Assembly: GCA_964436935.1 (NCBI GenBank)
Contig: CAYTES010000026.1
Span: forward strand, 1 to 18,993
Direction of reading: 5' to 3'
Source of the DNA: CAYTES01 sp964436935
GTDB taxonomy: Bacteria; Patescibacteriota; Gracilibacteria; UBA1369; UBA12473
DNA: 18,993 nt
The notes beneath the pieces are model-generated. The model was not told where the DNA came from. It saw only the letters and a program-made list of their open reading frames with translations, and searched no databases. A program made the position numbers and the translations under genes. Of the stretch, positions 1 through 7,764 are shown piece by piece; positions within the stretch are counted from its first letter, which is position 1, and each line of letters starts with the position of its first letter.

Positions 1-171
1 GGTGGGCGGGAGCAGTCCCAAAAGAATTTTAATCAGGGTGGTTTTCCCCCCGCCGTTGGGCCCAATGATGCCCAGGTAATCGCCCTCGTTCACCACAAAA
101 GAAATATCCTCAAGGATGCGATTTTCTCCATAAGAAAAATTGAGCGCTTTTACTTCAATAAGGGCATTCAT
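1..171 (-). CDS. znuC: Zinc-type ABC transporter ATP-binding protein, N-terminal part (cut by window edge)
   Basis: Only the first 57 codons are present; the gene runs off the left edge in frame. The fragment begins MNALIEVKALNFSYGEN and carries a Walker A P-loop, GPNGGGKTT, at residues 37-45, followed by KILLGLLPP. This is the usual start of an ABC ATPase that powers a metal importer at the inner face of the membrane. Its start codon ATG (171-169) overlaps the stop TGA of the upstream binding-protein gene as ATGA, so the two are translationally coupled. The partner being a cluster A-I zinc/manganese-type binding protein makes a ZnuC/AdcC role the natural reading. The Q-loop, signature motif and Walker B lie outside the window, so the substrate comes from context only. 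Confidence 0.85.
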   Translation of the reverse strand, partial: MNALIEVKALNFSYGENRILEDISFVVNEGDYLGIIGPNGGGKTTLIKILLGLLPPT

Positions 172-1079
172 TGGCATTCCAGGGCGAGGCTTAAATTGTT
201 GAGATTTGTTTTCATGAGTGAAAAATAGTTTTCTCCTGCTTCCAACTGTTCATCGGTGAGGCCTTCCAGGGGATTGAGCACCAAGGTGGTCGCGCCGACT
301 TCTTCCGCAAGTGTTTGAGCCAATTTGGGGCTGCTCAACGCTTCGAAGAAAATTGTTTTGATGTCATGCGCTTTTGCCAATTCTGTCAGTTCCGCCAATT
401 TTTGCGCTGAAGGTTCGGATTCCGGAGAAAGTCCGGTAATGGAGATGATATTTATTCTATAACCATCCGTGGGATACTGGAAGGCATCATGGGCCACAAT
501 AATAGTATCTTTTGAGCATGAGTCGAGAGTCGTTTGAAATTCAGCATCCAAGGCGGAAAGTTTCGCGATGGTTTCGCTGGCGTTGGTTTGATAGGTCAGC
601 GCATGTTCCGGATCAAGTGAAATCAGAGCGTCCCGGATCACTTCGATCTGGTTTTGGGCGAGAACCGGATCGGTCCAAATATGCGGGTCATAGCCGCCTT
701 CGTCGGAGCGTTTTTTAAGCTCGAAATAGCTCGTCATCTCAATGACTTTCACTCCCGCAGGTTCCAAATCTTCCTGTAATGCTTTGGCCCATGCATCCAC
801 CCCCGCCCCATTGAAAAGAAAGAGATCGGATTCATAGACAGAAGCAACCGCCTTGGCACTGGGTTCAAAGGCATGGGGTTCGGTTCCGGTGGGGGTGAGC
901 GAGGTCACTTCTCCCCAATCGCCAACCACCTGCTGCGCAAAATAGGCCAGGGGATAAAAACTGGTGGTTATTTTTAGTTTTGTGTTGTCGGTATCGCCGG
1001 TGGAGGGACTCGCGATGCATCCTAAAAAGAGTCCCAATGAACCCATCAAAAGCACCAGAGTTGCAATTTTAAATTTCAT
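168..1079 (-). CDS. znuA: Zinc-type ABC transporter substrate-binding lipoprotein (ZnuA/AdcA-like)
   Basis: A 303-aa protein with a lipoprotein signal peptide: a hydrophobic stretch at residues 5-20 ends in the lipobox LFLGC, with C21 as the lipidated cysteine. The mature part is a cluster A-I (TroA/ZnuA) metal-binding protein. The expected metal ligands are visible: H69 in TEPHAFEPS, H133 in DPHIWTDP and H197 in VAHDAFQYP. A fourth acidic ligand is likely E272 in LNPLEGLT, as in AdcA-type zinc proteins, which have the same LNPLEGL context. The His-rich loop of many ZnuA proteins is absent. It should capture Zn2+ (Mn2+ is less likely) outside the membrane and pass it to the permease. It is the first gene of the operon, overlaps the ATPase gene, and is divergent from a Fur/Zur-type regulator 88 nt away. 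No clear Shine-Dalgarno is seen. Confidence 0.92.
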   Translation of the reverse strand: MKFKIATLVLLMGSLGLFLGCIASPSTGDTDNTKLKITTSFYPLAYFAQQVVGDWGEVTSLTPTGTEPHAFEPSAKAVASVYESDLFLFNGAGVDAWAKALQEDLEPAGVKVIEMTSYFELKKRSDEGGYDPHIWTDPVLAQNQIEVIRDALISLDPEHALTYQTNASETIAKLSALDAEFQTTLDSCSKDTIIVAHDAFQYPTDGYRINIISITGLSPESEPSAQKLAELTELAKAHDIKTIFFEALSSPKLAQTLAEEVGATTLVLNPLEGLTDEQLEAGENYFSLMKTNLNNLSLALECQ

Positions 1080-1092
1080 ATTAAGTCTGTTG

Positions 1093-1161
1093 ATAAAATG
1101 GACGCCTCAACATTAACGCAATCTTGTTGCATTTGCAATCTCTTTTGATTTCCCGTACCAT
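1093..1161. promoter_or_regulatory. Divergent znuA / fur-family promoter region with inverted repeats (candidate Zur operator)
   Basis: The 88-nt gap holds two overlapping inverted repeats: AACGCAA-TCTTG-TTGCATT at 1115-1133 (6 of 7 arm pairs) and TTGCA-TT-TGCAA at 1127-1138 (perfect). They overlap a possible znuA -35 (TTGCGT, minus strand, 1121-1116) with a weak -10 (TTTTAT, 1098-1093). They also overlap a possible regulator -35 (TTGCAA, 1133-1138) placed 17 bp before TACCAT (1156-1161). That places transcription of the regulator at or near its own ATG (1168). Repressor binding here could switch off both directions. The promoter elements are weak matches and the operator is inferred. Confidence 0.4.
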
Positions 1162-1167
1162 GAGCCC

Positions 1168-1596
1168 ATGCACCCCGCTTCCAACCTGGTGGATCAACTT
1201 CGGCTTCAAGGCTTCCGCATCACGAAAAAGCGAAAGGCACTTTTAGAAGTTTTTCAGGAATCCCCGCAGCCGGTGAGCGCGTTGGATATCGATGAAGGGT
1301 TGGTCAAGAAGGGGGTGAATGTAAACAAGACCTCGATTTACCGCGAGCTTGAATTTTTGCTCAATGAGAAAATCATCAAACAGATACAGTTCAATGAAGG
1401 CAAAAAAAGGTATGAGCTGATTGGAGATCATCATCATCATTTGGTCTGTGAAAAATGCCAAATTGTGGAGGAGATTAAAATCAAGCCGTTGGAAGACATC
1501 ATGCCCGCGATCGAAAAAAAGCTTCAAGAGTTGAAAGATTTCACCCTCGTTGATCATTCCCTGGAGTTTTTTGGGGTATGCGGGAAGTGTGCTTAG
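1168..1596 (+). CDS. Fur-family metal-responsive repressor, probably Zur-like
   Basis: A 142-aa Fur-superfamily regulator of normal length. The N-terminal winged helix (residues about 8-83) contains the recognition-helix region NKTSIYRELEFL (53-64). The C-terminal dimerisation domain has the metal motif HHHHLVCEKC (88-97), and a second CxxC pair lies at C138 and C141 (GVCGKC). The four cysteines match the structural zinc site of Fur proteins. It is divergent from a znuA-znuC operon, so zinc-dependent repression of that operon (Zur role) is likely; iron, manganese or peroxide sensing cannot be excluded from sequence. No Shine-Dalgarno lies before ATG 1168 and the best promoter guess would give a leaderless message. 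Its stop is 6 nt from the stop of the convergent SLH/C39 pseudogene, with no terminator visible between them. Confidence 0.9.
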   Translation: MHPASNLVDQLRLQGFRITKKRKALLEVFQESPQPVSALDIDEGLVKKGVNVNKTSIYRELEFLLNEKIIKQIQFNEGKKRYELIGDHHHHLVCEKCQIVEEIKIKPLEDIMPAIEKKLQELKDFTLVDHSLEFFGVCGKCA

Positions 1597-1602
1597 GCTC
1601 GC

Positions 1603-2436
1603 TTACTCACTTGGTTGCAAAACCACTATGGCTTTTCGTCCCTCTTCAACCGTACTTTTGGAGCCGGTCCAGTCGTGAATGGCATTTTCGATGGTTTCGT
1701 AAGAGTACTCGTAGGATGCCCCAAAACTAGTGCCCGGATCATGGGAAATGAAGCCCGAATCGTTAAAGCCAATCAGGACGATCATATGATAGGGCGGACC
1801 GCTTCCGGTATAGTTGGGGTTGGCTAAAATTTCTCCGGCGGCAGGGATGATCATGGGAGAGCCGTCTGAAAGTATTTTTTTAATGTGTTCCGTGTTCACC
1901 TCCGTGTCGTAGTAAACCGTGGCGTCCAAGCCATAAAAATCTTTTGCGATTTCTGCAATCTCTTGCGCGCCAACATCCACCCCATAGCCGTTTTTTTCTT
2001 CCCAGCTTACCATCCGGACAATCTCTTGATCAGCGAGTTTTTGCGTAAGAGATTCCTCACTCCAAAACATTTTCACCATGATCAACGAAGCCTCCTCACA
2101 GGCTTCTTGGTAAGGCATGCTCCAATCGCCATAAGGGGCTTGCGAGGGCGAGTTCGACTTCCGTTGGTAGGGGGGCTTTTTCGGAAACCTCGCCCGTTTG
2201 CAAATACGTCAGCATCCGATCCAATACCACCGCCAACTCGGCGCGATTGACCGGTTATCCGGGTGATAGTTTCCGTCCGGATAGCCCTGTACAATATTCA
2301 ATTCGGCCAACCGTTCCACCGCCGACGCATACCAGCTTCCGTTTTCAACATCACCAAATCGGTCCTGTGCTTCAAGCGCAAGAGCCATGGTGCTGGTCAA
2401 CAAAGAGAGTCCTATGAACAGGTACGACCATTTCAT
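1603..2436 (-). pseudogene. Secreted SLH-domain plus C39-type cysteine peptidase, broken by two compensating frameshifts
   Basis: Read from ATG 2436, a signal peptide (MKWSYLFIGLSLL, likely cleaved after ALA) is followed by an SLH domain: FGDVENGSWYASAVERL, then YPDGNYHPDN. The frame then breaks at about 2251-2254, where AACCGG appears to lack one C. In the next frame the SLH domain continues as VNRAELAVVLDRMLTYL. A second shift at about 2156-2158 (one extra C) returns to the first frame, giving SQAPYGDWSMPYQEACEEAS and a C39-like domain to 1603. Putative catalytic residues are intact: the Gln of SQAP, the Cys of EACEEAS, the His of YHMIVLIGF and the Asp of SHDPGT. As written, a TGA at 2211-2209 stops translation in the first frame. 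The repaired protein would be a cell-surface peptidase or peptidase-like protein. Either the gene is decayed or the sequence has two single-base errors. The last 171 codons form an open frame from an internal ATG at 2118. Confidence 0.75.
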
Positions 2437-2467
2437 AAGCTTCCGGGTGAAATGCGAGAATAGGTTC

Positions 2468-2473
2468 ATTATA
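2468..2473 (-). promoter_or_regulatory. -10 box for the SLH/C39 gene
   Basis: A perfect TATAAT lies on the minus strand (2473-2468) with only a weak -35 about 19 bp upstream. Transcription would start near 2461, which is downstream of an in-frame ATG at 2469. This favours ATG 2436 (MKWSYLF), preceded by GGA, as the true start of the SLH/C39 gene. Confidence 0.45.
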
Positions 2474-2522
2474 CACCTTTTGGCAACTCTCTTCTTGAGA
2501 ATGAGATTCTATGGAAATAAGA

Positions 2523-2550
2523 TTGACATAAAAATTAAATATACTAAAAT
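2523..2550 (+). promoter_or_regulatory. Sigma70-type promoter for the NAD+ synthetase gene
   Basis: TTGACA (2523-2528), a 16-bp AT-rich spacer and TAAAAT (2545-2550) make a strong promoter. Transcription would begin near 2557, leaving a leader of about 43 nt before ATG 2600. It lies inside the longer open frame that begins at 2387, so codons before it are unlikely to be translated. Confidence 0.65.
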
Positions 2551-2599
2551 AAAAAACCTTCAACGAGCCCTTTTCCGAAAAATCCTAATCCCTACCCTC

Positions 2600-4801
2600 A
2601 TGACGCAAAATCCAAAGTTGCCCGACGTGGAATCGCTCTACGAACAGAACGAACTTTTGTCCACGAATGCGAGAAAGGGGCGGATTGCGGTATCCACGCT
2701 CAACCAGTGGGCATTGGATTTTGATGGCAATCGAGACCGTACCCTTCAGTCCATCTATGACGCAAAAGCGGCCAAAGCCACCTACCGTCTCGGACCCGAA
2801 CTGGAGCTCAGCGGATACAGCTGCGAAGATCATTTTTATGAAATGGACACGATCAACCATTCGCTTGAAGTACTGGCTCAAATTCTTGCGACCGATGCCA
2901 CGGATGGCATTTTGTGTGTGGTCGGCACACCATTGATTCATGAAGGCGTACGATACAATTGTGATGCGTATGTATTGAATCGTAAAATTGTTGGGTTTCG
3001 ACCTAAAAAGTACCTTGCGGATGACGGAAATTATAGAGAGCCCCGATGGTTTACCTCTTGGGATAAAGATCGCCAGGTCGAAGAGTTTAAGCTCCCACCG
3101 CTTTTAGCCTCGGTAACCGGACAAAGCCGCGTGCCCCTTGGCGATTTTTTGATTGAAACCAATGACACGATTTTGGGAACGGAGAAGTGTGAAGAAATGT
3201 TTACGCCTAGAAACCCTGGGATTGAGATGTCCTTGGATGGAGCCGAATTATTGGGGAATGGATCCGGATCTCACTGGCAGATTCGAAAACTTCACACGCG
3301 TGTGGATTTGATTCGAAATGAGACGCGAAAAACAGGCGGGGTCTATGCTTACTCCAATTTGGTGGGGGGCGACGGTGGCCGGCTGGTTTTTGACGGATCC
3401 GCCATGATTGCGCAAAACGGCGAACTGGTGGCCCAGGGCAAACAGTTTTCGTTGAAGGAGGTGGACACGCTCACCGCCGAAGTGGATTTTTCCAGCGTCC
3501 AATCGCTGAGGGCGTCGGTCCGCAGTTTGGGGGAGCAAGCCGATGGAACAAAGCCTTATCCTCGATTGAAAATTGATTTCAATATCACAAATAACGGGCT
3601 TATTCCCGGAGGTTCCGCCTCCATTGAGCCATTCTATTTGAAACCGGAAGAAGAAATTGCAAAGGGGCCTGCGGTCTGGCTATGGGATTATTTGAGGCGA
3701 TCCGGTGCCAGCGGTTTTTTTCTTCCTTTATCCGGGGGATTGGACAGCGGTGCCACTGCAGCGATTGTGGGGTCCATGTGTGCTATGGTGGCCGAAGAAG
3801 CGGCGAGCGGAAATGAAACGGTGATACGAGACGCGCGTCGAATTGTGGGAGAGCCGCAGGATTCCACCTATCTGCCTCTGGACGTCAAGGCGTTCGCCCA
3901 CCGAATTTTTTATACCGCCTACATGGCCAATCAGGGCATGAGTTCTTCGGAAACGGAAATAAGGGCGGCTCATCTCGCCGAGCAAGTGGGGGCGGCTCAT
4001 TTGAAAACGGATATTTCGGGAATGGTGAATGAGTTTAAAAAGGCGGTGACGGCCGCCCTGGAATTTGCCCCCCGATTTGAAAACGAAGGGGGGAGCGTGT
4101 CCGAAGATCTCGCGCTTCAAAATATTCAGGCCCGAACGCGAATGGCGTTGGGCTATATGCTGGCTCAACTCTTAATGGCTTCGCAGAATAAGAAGGGATT
4201 TCTTTTGGTGTTGGGGAGCGCCAATGTGGATGAAGCCAATCGTGGCTATTTCACCAAATACGACTGCTCCTCGGCGGATATCAATCCTATTGGAGGCATC
4301 AATAAAGCGGATTTACGGAGTTTTTGTAAGTATGCGGCGGAAACTTTGGGCTTTTCCGCTCTTTTGGATATCATTTCCGCCGCTCCCACGGCAGAGCTTA
4401 AGCCCATGGAAAAAGGAGAGCAAAGCCAAACGGATGAAGCGGACATGGGGATGACTTATGAAGAACTTCGTGTGTTTGCAACCTTAAAAAAGGTGGAACG
4501 TATGGGGCCGGTGAGTATGTTCGAGCGGCTCGTACAGGAGTGGGGCCCCCACTCCACGAGAGGTTTGTCCGTTGCCGAAGTGGCCAAAAAAGTAAAACAT
4601 TTTTTCCGGAACTACGCCATCAATCGGCACAAGCTAACGACATTAACTCCCTCTGTTCATGCCGAGAGTTACAGTCCCGATGACAACCGCTACGATTTGA
4701 GGCCCTTTTTGTACTCCGTTCAGTGGGCTTTTCAATTCCGAAGGATCGATGCGATGGTGAAGAAATATAAAAAAGAGTGGAGCAAATCCGTTGTAAAGTG
4801 A
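2600..4801 (+). CDS. nadE: Glutamine-dependent NAD+ synthetase, eukaryote-like type
   Basis: A protein of about 733 aa that makes NAD+ from deamido-NAD+, ATP and glutamine. The N-terminal nitrilase-fold glutaminase domain (about 27-330) has the catalytic Glu in GPELELSGY (E67), the Lys in RPKKYLADDGNYRE (about K136) and the nucleophile Cys197 in GTEKCEEMFTP. The C-terminal synthetase domain carries the ATP-binding P-loop LSGGLDS (377-383), plus LGSANVDEANRGYFTKYDCSS and AAPTAEL. The motifs LNQWALDF, YRLGPELE, GNYREPRWFTSW and the overall length match the eukaryotic NADSYN1/Qns1 class better than the short ammonia-dependent NadE or the usual bacterial long form. The frame is open back to 2387, but homology begins near residue 28 of the chosen product and a strong promoter lies at 2523-2550, so ATG 2600 is preferred. 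It appears to be a single-gene unit. Confidence 0.92.
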   Translation: MTQNPKLPDVESLYEQNELLSTNARKGRIAVSTLNQWALDFDGNRDRTLQSIYDAKAAKATYRLGPELELSGYSCEDHFYEMDTINHSLEVLAQILATDATDGILCVVGTPLIHEGVRYNCDAYVLNRKIVGFRPKKYLADDGNYREPRWFTSWDKDRQVEEFKLPPLLASVTGQSRVPLGDFLIETNDTILGTEKCEEMFTPRNPGIEMSLDGAELLGNGSGSHWQIRKLHTRVDLIRNETRKTGGVYAYSNLVGGDGGRLVFDGSAMIAQNGELVAQGKQFSLKEVDTLTAEVDFSSVQSLRASVRSLGEQADGTKPYPRLKIDFNITNNGLIPGGSASIEPFYLKPEEEIAKGPAVWLWDYLRRSGASGFFLPLSGGLDSGATAAIVGSMCAMVAEEAASGNETVIRDARRIVGEPQDSTYLPLDVKAFAHRIFYTAYMANQGMSSSETEIRAAHLAEQVGAAHLKTDISGMVNEFKKAVTAALEFAPRFENEGGSVSEDLALQNIQARTRMALGYMLAQLLMASQNKKGFLLVLGSANVDEANRGYFTKYDCSSADINPIGGINKADLRSFCKYAAETLGFSALLDIISAAPTAELKPMEKGEQSQTDEADMGMTYEELRVFATLKKVERMGPVSMFERLVQEWGPHSTRGLSVAEVAKKVKHFFRNYAINRHKLTTLTPSVHAESYSPDDNRYDLRPFLYSVQWAFQFRRIDAMVKKYKKEWSKSVVK

Positions 4802-4826
4802 TTCGTCCCCGCCGAACGCAAAAAGA

Positions 4827-4855
4827 TTGACAAAATAATAAATAATTGTTATTTT
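4827..4855 (+). promoter_or_regulatory. Candidate sigma70-type promoter downstream of nadE
   Basis: TTGACA (4827-4832) is followed after exactly 17 bp by TATTTT (4850-4855). It points into the gene-poor stretch before rarA, whose only plus-strand content is the short interrupted frame from 4881. Either it is a leftover of a lost gene or it drives a short transcript. Confidence 0.35.
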
Positions 4856-4880
4856 ATATCCTTGATTCCAAGCGTGTACC

Positions 4881-5048
4881 GTGATCGAAGATTTTCCGGA
4901 TAATATTCCGATGAGAGGAGTAGATGGTTTTTATCCGGTTATCTATACTCCAAGCTTTAACGGGAATGAGTCAACGGATGATGCTAAACGAAATTTTGGT
5001 CTTTAGTATAAGGATAAGATTTTGAAGGGGCCTGTGAATAAGCGCTAA
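4881..5048 (+). pseudogene. Possible remnant of a small gene, one in-frame amber stop
   Basis: From GTG 4881 a 41-codon frame (contains MRGVDGFYPVIYTPSF) reaches TAG at 5004-5006. It continues in the same frame for 13 more codons (YKDKILKGPVNKR) to TAA at 5046-5048. The composition looks protein-like and a promoter-like element lies just upstream, but no family is recognised and there is no Shine-Dalgarno before the GTG. It could be a decayed gene, a small protein ending at the first stop, or chance. Confidence 0.2.
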
Positions 5049-5113
5049 ATATCGCTTCGCTGCCCGCCGCCTTCGATCAGGTGGCATACAAGAATTGGGT
5101 GTTTCCGATGGGT

Positions 5114-6250
5114 TTATTTTTTCGGCTCAAAATAAACTTTATTCTTCAACGTCGAAGGCAATAAATCTTGCTTGGTGTATTTTTCATATCCTTTTCCGTA
5201 ACCCAACTCTTTCATAAGCGCCGTCGGCGCATTGCGAATGGTCATGGGGATCTCCAAATTGCCATGCTGCCGAACATCCTGCATGGCTTTTTTATAGCCG
5301 TCATAGGCACTCCGATCTTTCTTACACAGTGACAAATAAACAGCTCCGTGGGCCAGATTGATGCCACATTCGGGTAATCCGATGGTTTCCACGCTCCGAA
5401 ATACCTCATTGGCCACGACCAGCGCCGTGGGCATGGCCAGTCCAATGTCTTCACTGGCAAAAATCACCATACGCCGCGCAATGAACTTGGGATCTTCTCC
5501 GGCATCGATCATGCGCGCTAAGTAGTACAATGCCGCATCCGGCTGGCTCGCTCGCATGCTTTTGATGAAGGCACTGATGGTATTGTAATGCTCTTCGCCC
5601 TTTTTGTCATAACGCAGAGATTTGGATTGAAGGGTGCTCTTCAGATTTTCCACCGTGATGACGCCGTACAATTTTTTCGTGTTTTCGAGCATGCTCAACG
5701 CTTGCCGTGCATCCCCATTGGCCATCGCGATCAGCCAATCGGTGGCCTCCGCATCGATGGTCATTCCCGTACGCTCGAAAATAGACCGCATGGCCTCTTC
5801 CGAAAGTGGATTGAGCACAAAAACACGGCAGCGGGACAATAGGGCGGGAATCACTTCGAAACTTGGGTTTTCCGTGGTCGCTCCCACCAGGGTCAATGCT
5901 CCGCTTTCCACGTAGGGTAGTAAAAAATCTTGCTGCGCTTTATTGAAGCGATGAATTTCATCCAAAAAGAGGAGTTTGGGGTGGCCCTCCACCGATTCTT
6001 CTATGATTTTTTTAATATCCGCTTTCCCGGCCGATACGGCGGAAAGTTCGTACAGTCGAGCGTCCAGGTGGCGGGCATAGATTCGGGCGAGGGTGGTTTT
6101 TCCCACCCCCGGAGGCCCCCACAGAATAAATGAGAAAAGATGCTTTTCTTGAATGGCATTGTAAAGCGGTTTTCCGGTGCTCACCAAATGCTCTTGACCA
6201 AAAAAGTTGTTCAAGTCCGAGGGGCGGATCGTCGAAGCCAAGGGTTCCAT
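5114..6250 (-). CDS. rarA: Replication-associated recombination protein A (RarA/MgsA AAA+ ATPase)
   Basis: A 378-aa clamp-loader-like AAA+ ATPase that acts at stalled replication forks. It begins MEPLASTIRPSDLNNFFGQEHL, the typical entry to this family. Walker A is GPPGVGKTT (45-53), Walker B LLFLDEIHR (93-101), sensor 1 VGATTENPSF (122-131), and an arginine-finger region LLSRCRVF (137-144). The C-terminal tetramerisation region includes ASEDIGLA and NAPTALMKELGYGKGY. It is somewhat shorter than the usual 420-450 aa, with little before the AAA domain and a short tail. It lies 50 nt behind the PLP aminotransferase-fold gene on the same strand and may be co-transcribed with it. There is no separate strong promoter between them. 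Confidence 0.93.
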   Translation of the reverse strand: MEPLASTIRPSDLNNFFGQEHLVSTGKPLYNAIQEKHLFSFILWGPPGVGKTTLARIYARHLDARLYELSAVSAGKADIKKIIEESVEGHPKLLFLDEIHRFNKAQQDFLLPYVESGALTLVGATTENPSFEVIPALLSRCRVFVLNPLSEEAMRSIFERTGMTIDAEATDWLIAMANGDARQALSMLENTKKLYGVITVENLKSTLQSKSLRYDKKGEEHYNTISAFIKSMRASQPDAALYYLARMIDAGEDPKFIARRMVIFASEDIGLAMPTALVVANEVFRSVETIGLPECGINLAHGAVYLSLCKKDRSAYDGYKKAMQDVRQHGNLEIPMTIRNAPTALMKELGYGKGYEKYTKQDLLPSTLKNKVYFEPKK

Positions 6251-6300
6251 GCCCTTTTTCTACGCTCAAGCCAAAAGAATTGCAATGGATTCCTCATGTT

Positions 6301-7743
6301 TTAGACGGCCTCCGCTTCCGCGTAGCGAGCATAGGTCGGCTCTGAAATAGCTCCGACCGCGAAGCGTATGTAGTTTCCCGATCCCATCGCGGTTTCCACT
6401 CCGAAACACCAGGTTTCAAGCGCCACTTGCTTGGCCGTGACTCCTTCTTTGGGTTTCATTAATAAATAGGGAGCCATGGGATCTTTTAATTCAGATTCCT
6501 TGATATGCGGCTGCGCATCAAAAAGATCCGGAAATTGTTTAAAGTAGTTAAAAAGTCCTTCGCGTTCATGGGCCCAGAGCTCGTACATTTGGGCGAAGAC
6601 TTGTTTTTCAGAAGGCTGGAGTTGAGAAATAGCGAGGATCTCCGTGCTGGTATTGAGAGGGGTCCCTGCGGTGGAACTCATGATTTGATTTTGGATTTCA
6701 TCCGCGATCAAGGAACGATTTTCAGCAAAAAGGATGGCCAATCGGTCACTGCATAAGCCATGGGTCTTGGAAAAACTCTCCAGGAAAATGATGCGGTTCA
6801 TGACCGTGCGGTTTCTAATAACGCGCGCCACAAGCGCTCGTGCATCTTTAGGATCCAAAACACGAATGTAGGTGGAATCCAATAAAATAATGGCTTCCGG
6901 GTCGCACTCCACAATGGCTTCACACACTTCTGTTAGTTGATCGGGGGTCATTTTGGTTCCCGAGGGGTTTCCGACCGGGGTGATACACCAGACCTTTTGA
7001 TCGTTCTCTGGATTTTTTTCATAGAATTCACGAACATTTTTGGCACTGAGATGCAATCCGTTTTCCGGTTCCGTTGAAATCTCACTATGTTTCGCTCTTC
7101 CTCCTTCCATATGATCGGCAACGATTTTTTTATAGCTATCAAAGCTATTGTCCGGATAAACAAATAGAGCAGTTTTTCCTGCTTTTTTAGCGCGTTTAAG
7201 CATGCTTCGTACAAAGAAATCCAACCCCACCATCCCCCCGGACACCAATACGCTGTTGTTGGAAAGTTTTTCTTCAAGTTCCGGTTCATCCGAAAAATGA
7301 TAATGCTCATCAAACAGGCCAATAGCCGCTTTCCGGGCAGGCAAAAGACCTTGCGCACTGACATCATACGGACGTCCTTTTCTAATTCTTCCGATCTGGA
7401 TTTTAATTTCGGCCGCCAGAGAATCGATCCGTTCCATGACCGGAAGGACAAAATCAGGAGGAAGAATGGTTCCAATCGTCAAAAGACTCATGCGTCTTTC
7501 TCCCAAGGGAAGAGCATCTAAAATGCGATTCACCACGCTCCCGACCATGGTGGTGTAGCGGATTCCGCCATTGAACTGCTTAAGGATTTCGGGATCTTCA
7601 AATACGCTATTCATGACGCTTTGTACCTTCGTGTTGAAATCTCCCTGAAGAGAATCGACAATACCACTTATAATTCGTTCTGCATGCCCAAGGACGACAG
7701 GATCATCCGCGGCTATTTCTTCTAGAAATTCAAATTCGTTCAT
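6301..7743 (-). CDS. PLP-dependent aminotransferase-fold enzyme (class I/II) with long N-terminal extension
   Basis: A 480-aa fold-type I PLP enzyme. Core motifs (numbered from ATG 7743): TPVGNPSGTKMT with N259, ILLDSTYIRVL with the cofactor-ring Asp D289 and Tyr Y292, and FLESFSKTHGLCSDRLA with the Schiff-base Lys K326. These are standard for class I/II aminotransferases and related decarboxylases/lyases. About 120-130 residues precede the recognisable PLP core, more than in a plain aspartate aminotransferase, and I cannot name the substrate. The frame opens at 7776, but an extended -10 at 7765-7773 puts the transcript start near 7758, so ATG 7743 (MNEFEFLEE) is chosen. It is divergent from the ligase/M20 genes and followed by rarA after 50 nt. 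Confidence 0.85.
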   Translation of the reverse strand: MNEFEFLEEIAADDPVVLGHAERIISGIVDSLQGDFNTKVQSVMNSVFEDPEILKQFNGGIRYTTMVGSVVNRILDALPLGERRMSLLTIGTILPPDFVLPVMERIDSLAAEIKIQIGRIRKGRPYDVSAQGLLPARKAAIGLFDEHYHFSDEPELEEKLSNNSVLVSGGMVGLDFFVRSMLKRAKKAGKTALFVYPDNSFDSYKKIVADHMEGGRAKHSEISTEPENGLHLSAKNVREFYEKNPENDQKVWCITPVGNPSGTKMTPDQLTEVCEAIVECDPEAIILLDSTYIRVLDPKDARALVARVIRNRTVMNRIIFLESFSKTHGLCSDRLAILFAENRSLIADEIQNQIMSSTAGTPLNTSTEILAISQLQPSEKQVFAQMYELWAHEREGLFNYFKQFPDLFDAQPHIKESELKDPMAPYLLMKPKEGVTAKQVALETWCFGVETAMGSGNYIRFAVGAISEPTYARYAEAEAV

Positions 7744-7764
7744 AAAATTTAATTTTAGATTCGG

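Larger units (their letters stand above)
4802..5113. other. 312-bp intergenic stretch with a candidate promoter and gene debris
   Basis: Between the convergent nadE and rarA stops no sizeable gene is present and no terminator hairpin was found. It holds a promoter-like element at 4827-4855 and a short plus-strand frame at 4881-5048 interrupted by one amber codon. A second short frame starts at ATG 4924 (33 codons, ending 5025) behind an AGAGGAG sequence. The right end reads, in another frame, as a protein-like segment (DQVAYKNWVFPMG), which suggests the remains of an older gene. Confidence 0.4.

Noticed and set aside
2150..2260. Programmed ribosomal frameshifting in the SLH/C39 gene
   Set aside because: Two opposite shifts would be needed within about 100 nt and no slippery heptamer with a downstream structure is evident at either site.
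2387..2599. Upstream extension of the NAD+ synthetase frame
   Set aside because: It precedes the strong promoter at 2523-2550, overlaps the divergent SLH gene start, and adds 71 residues with no counterpart in the family.
4924..5025. 33-codon frame with a nearby AGAGGAG
   Set aside because: The spacing to ATG is only 3-5 nt, the product has no features, and it conflicts with the more protein-like frame from 4881; left as part of the intergenic note.
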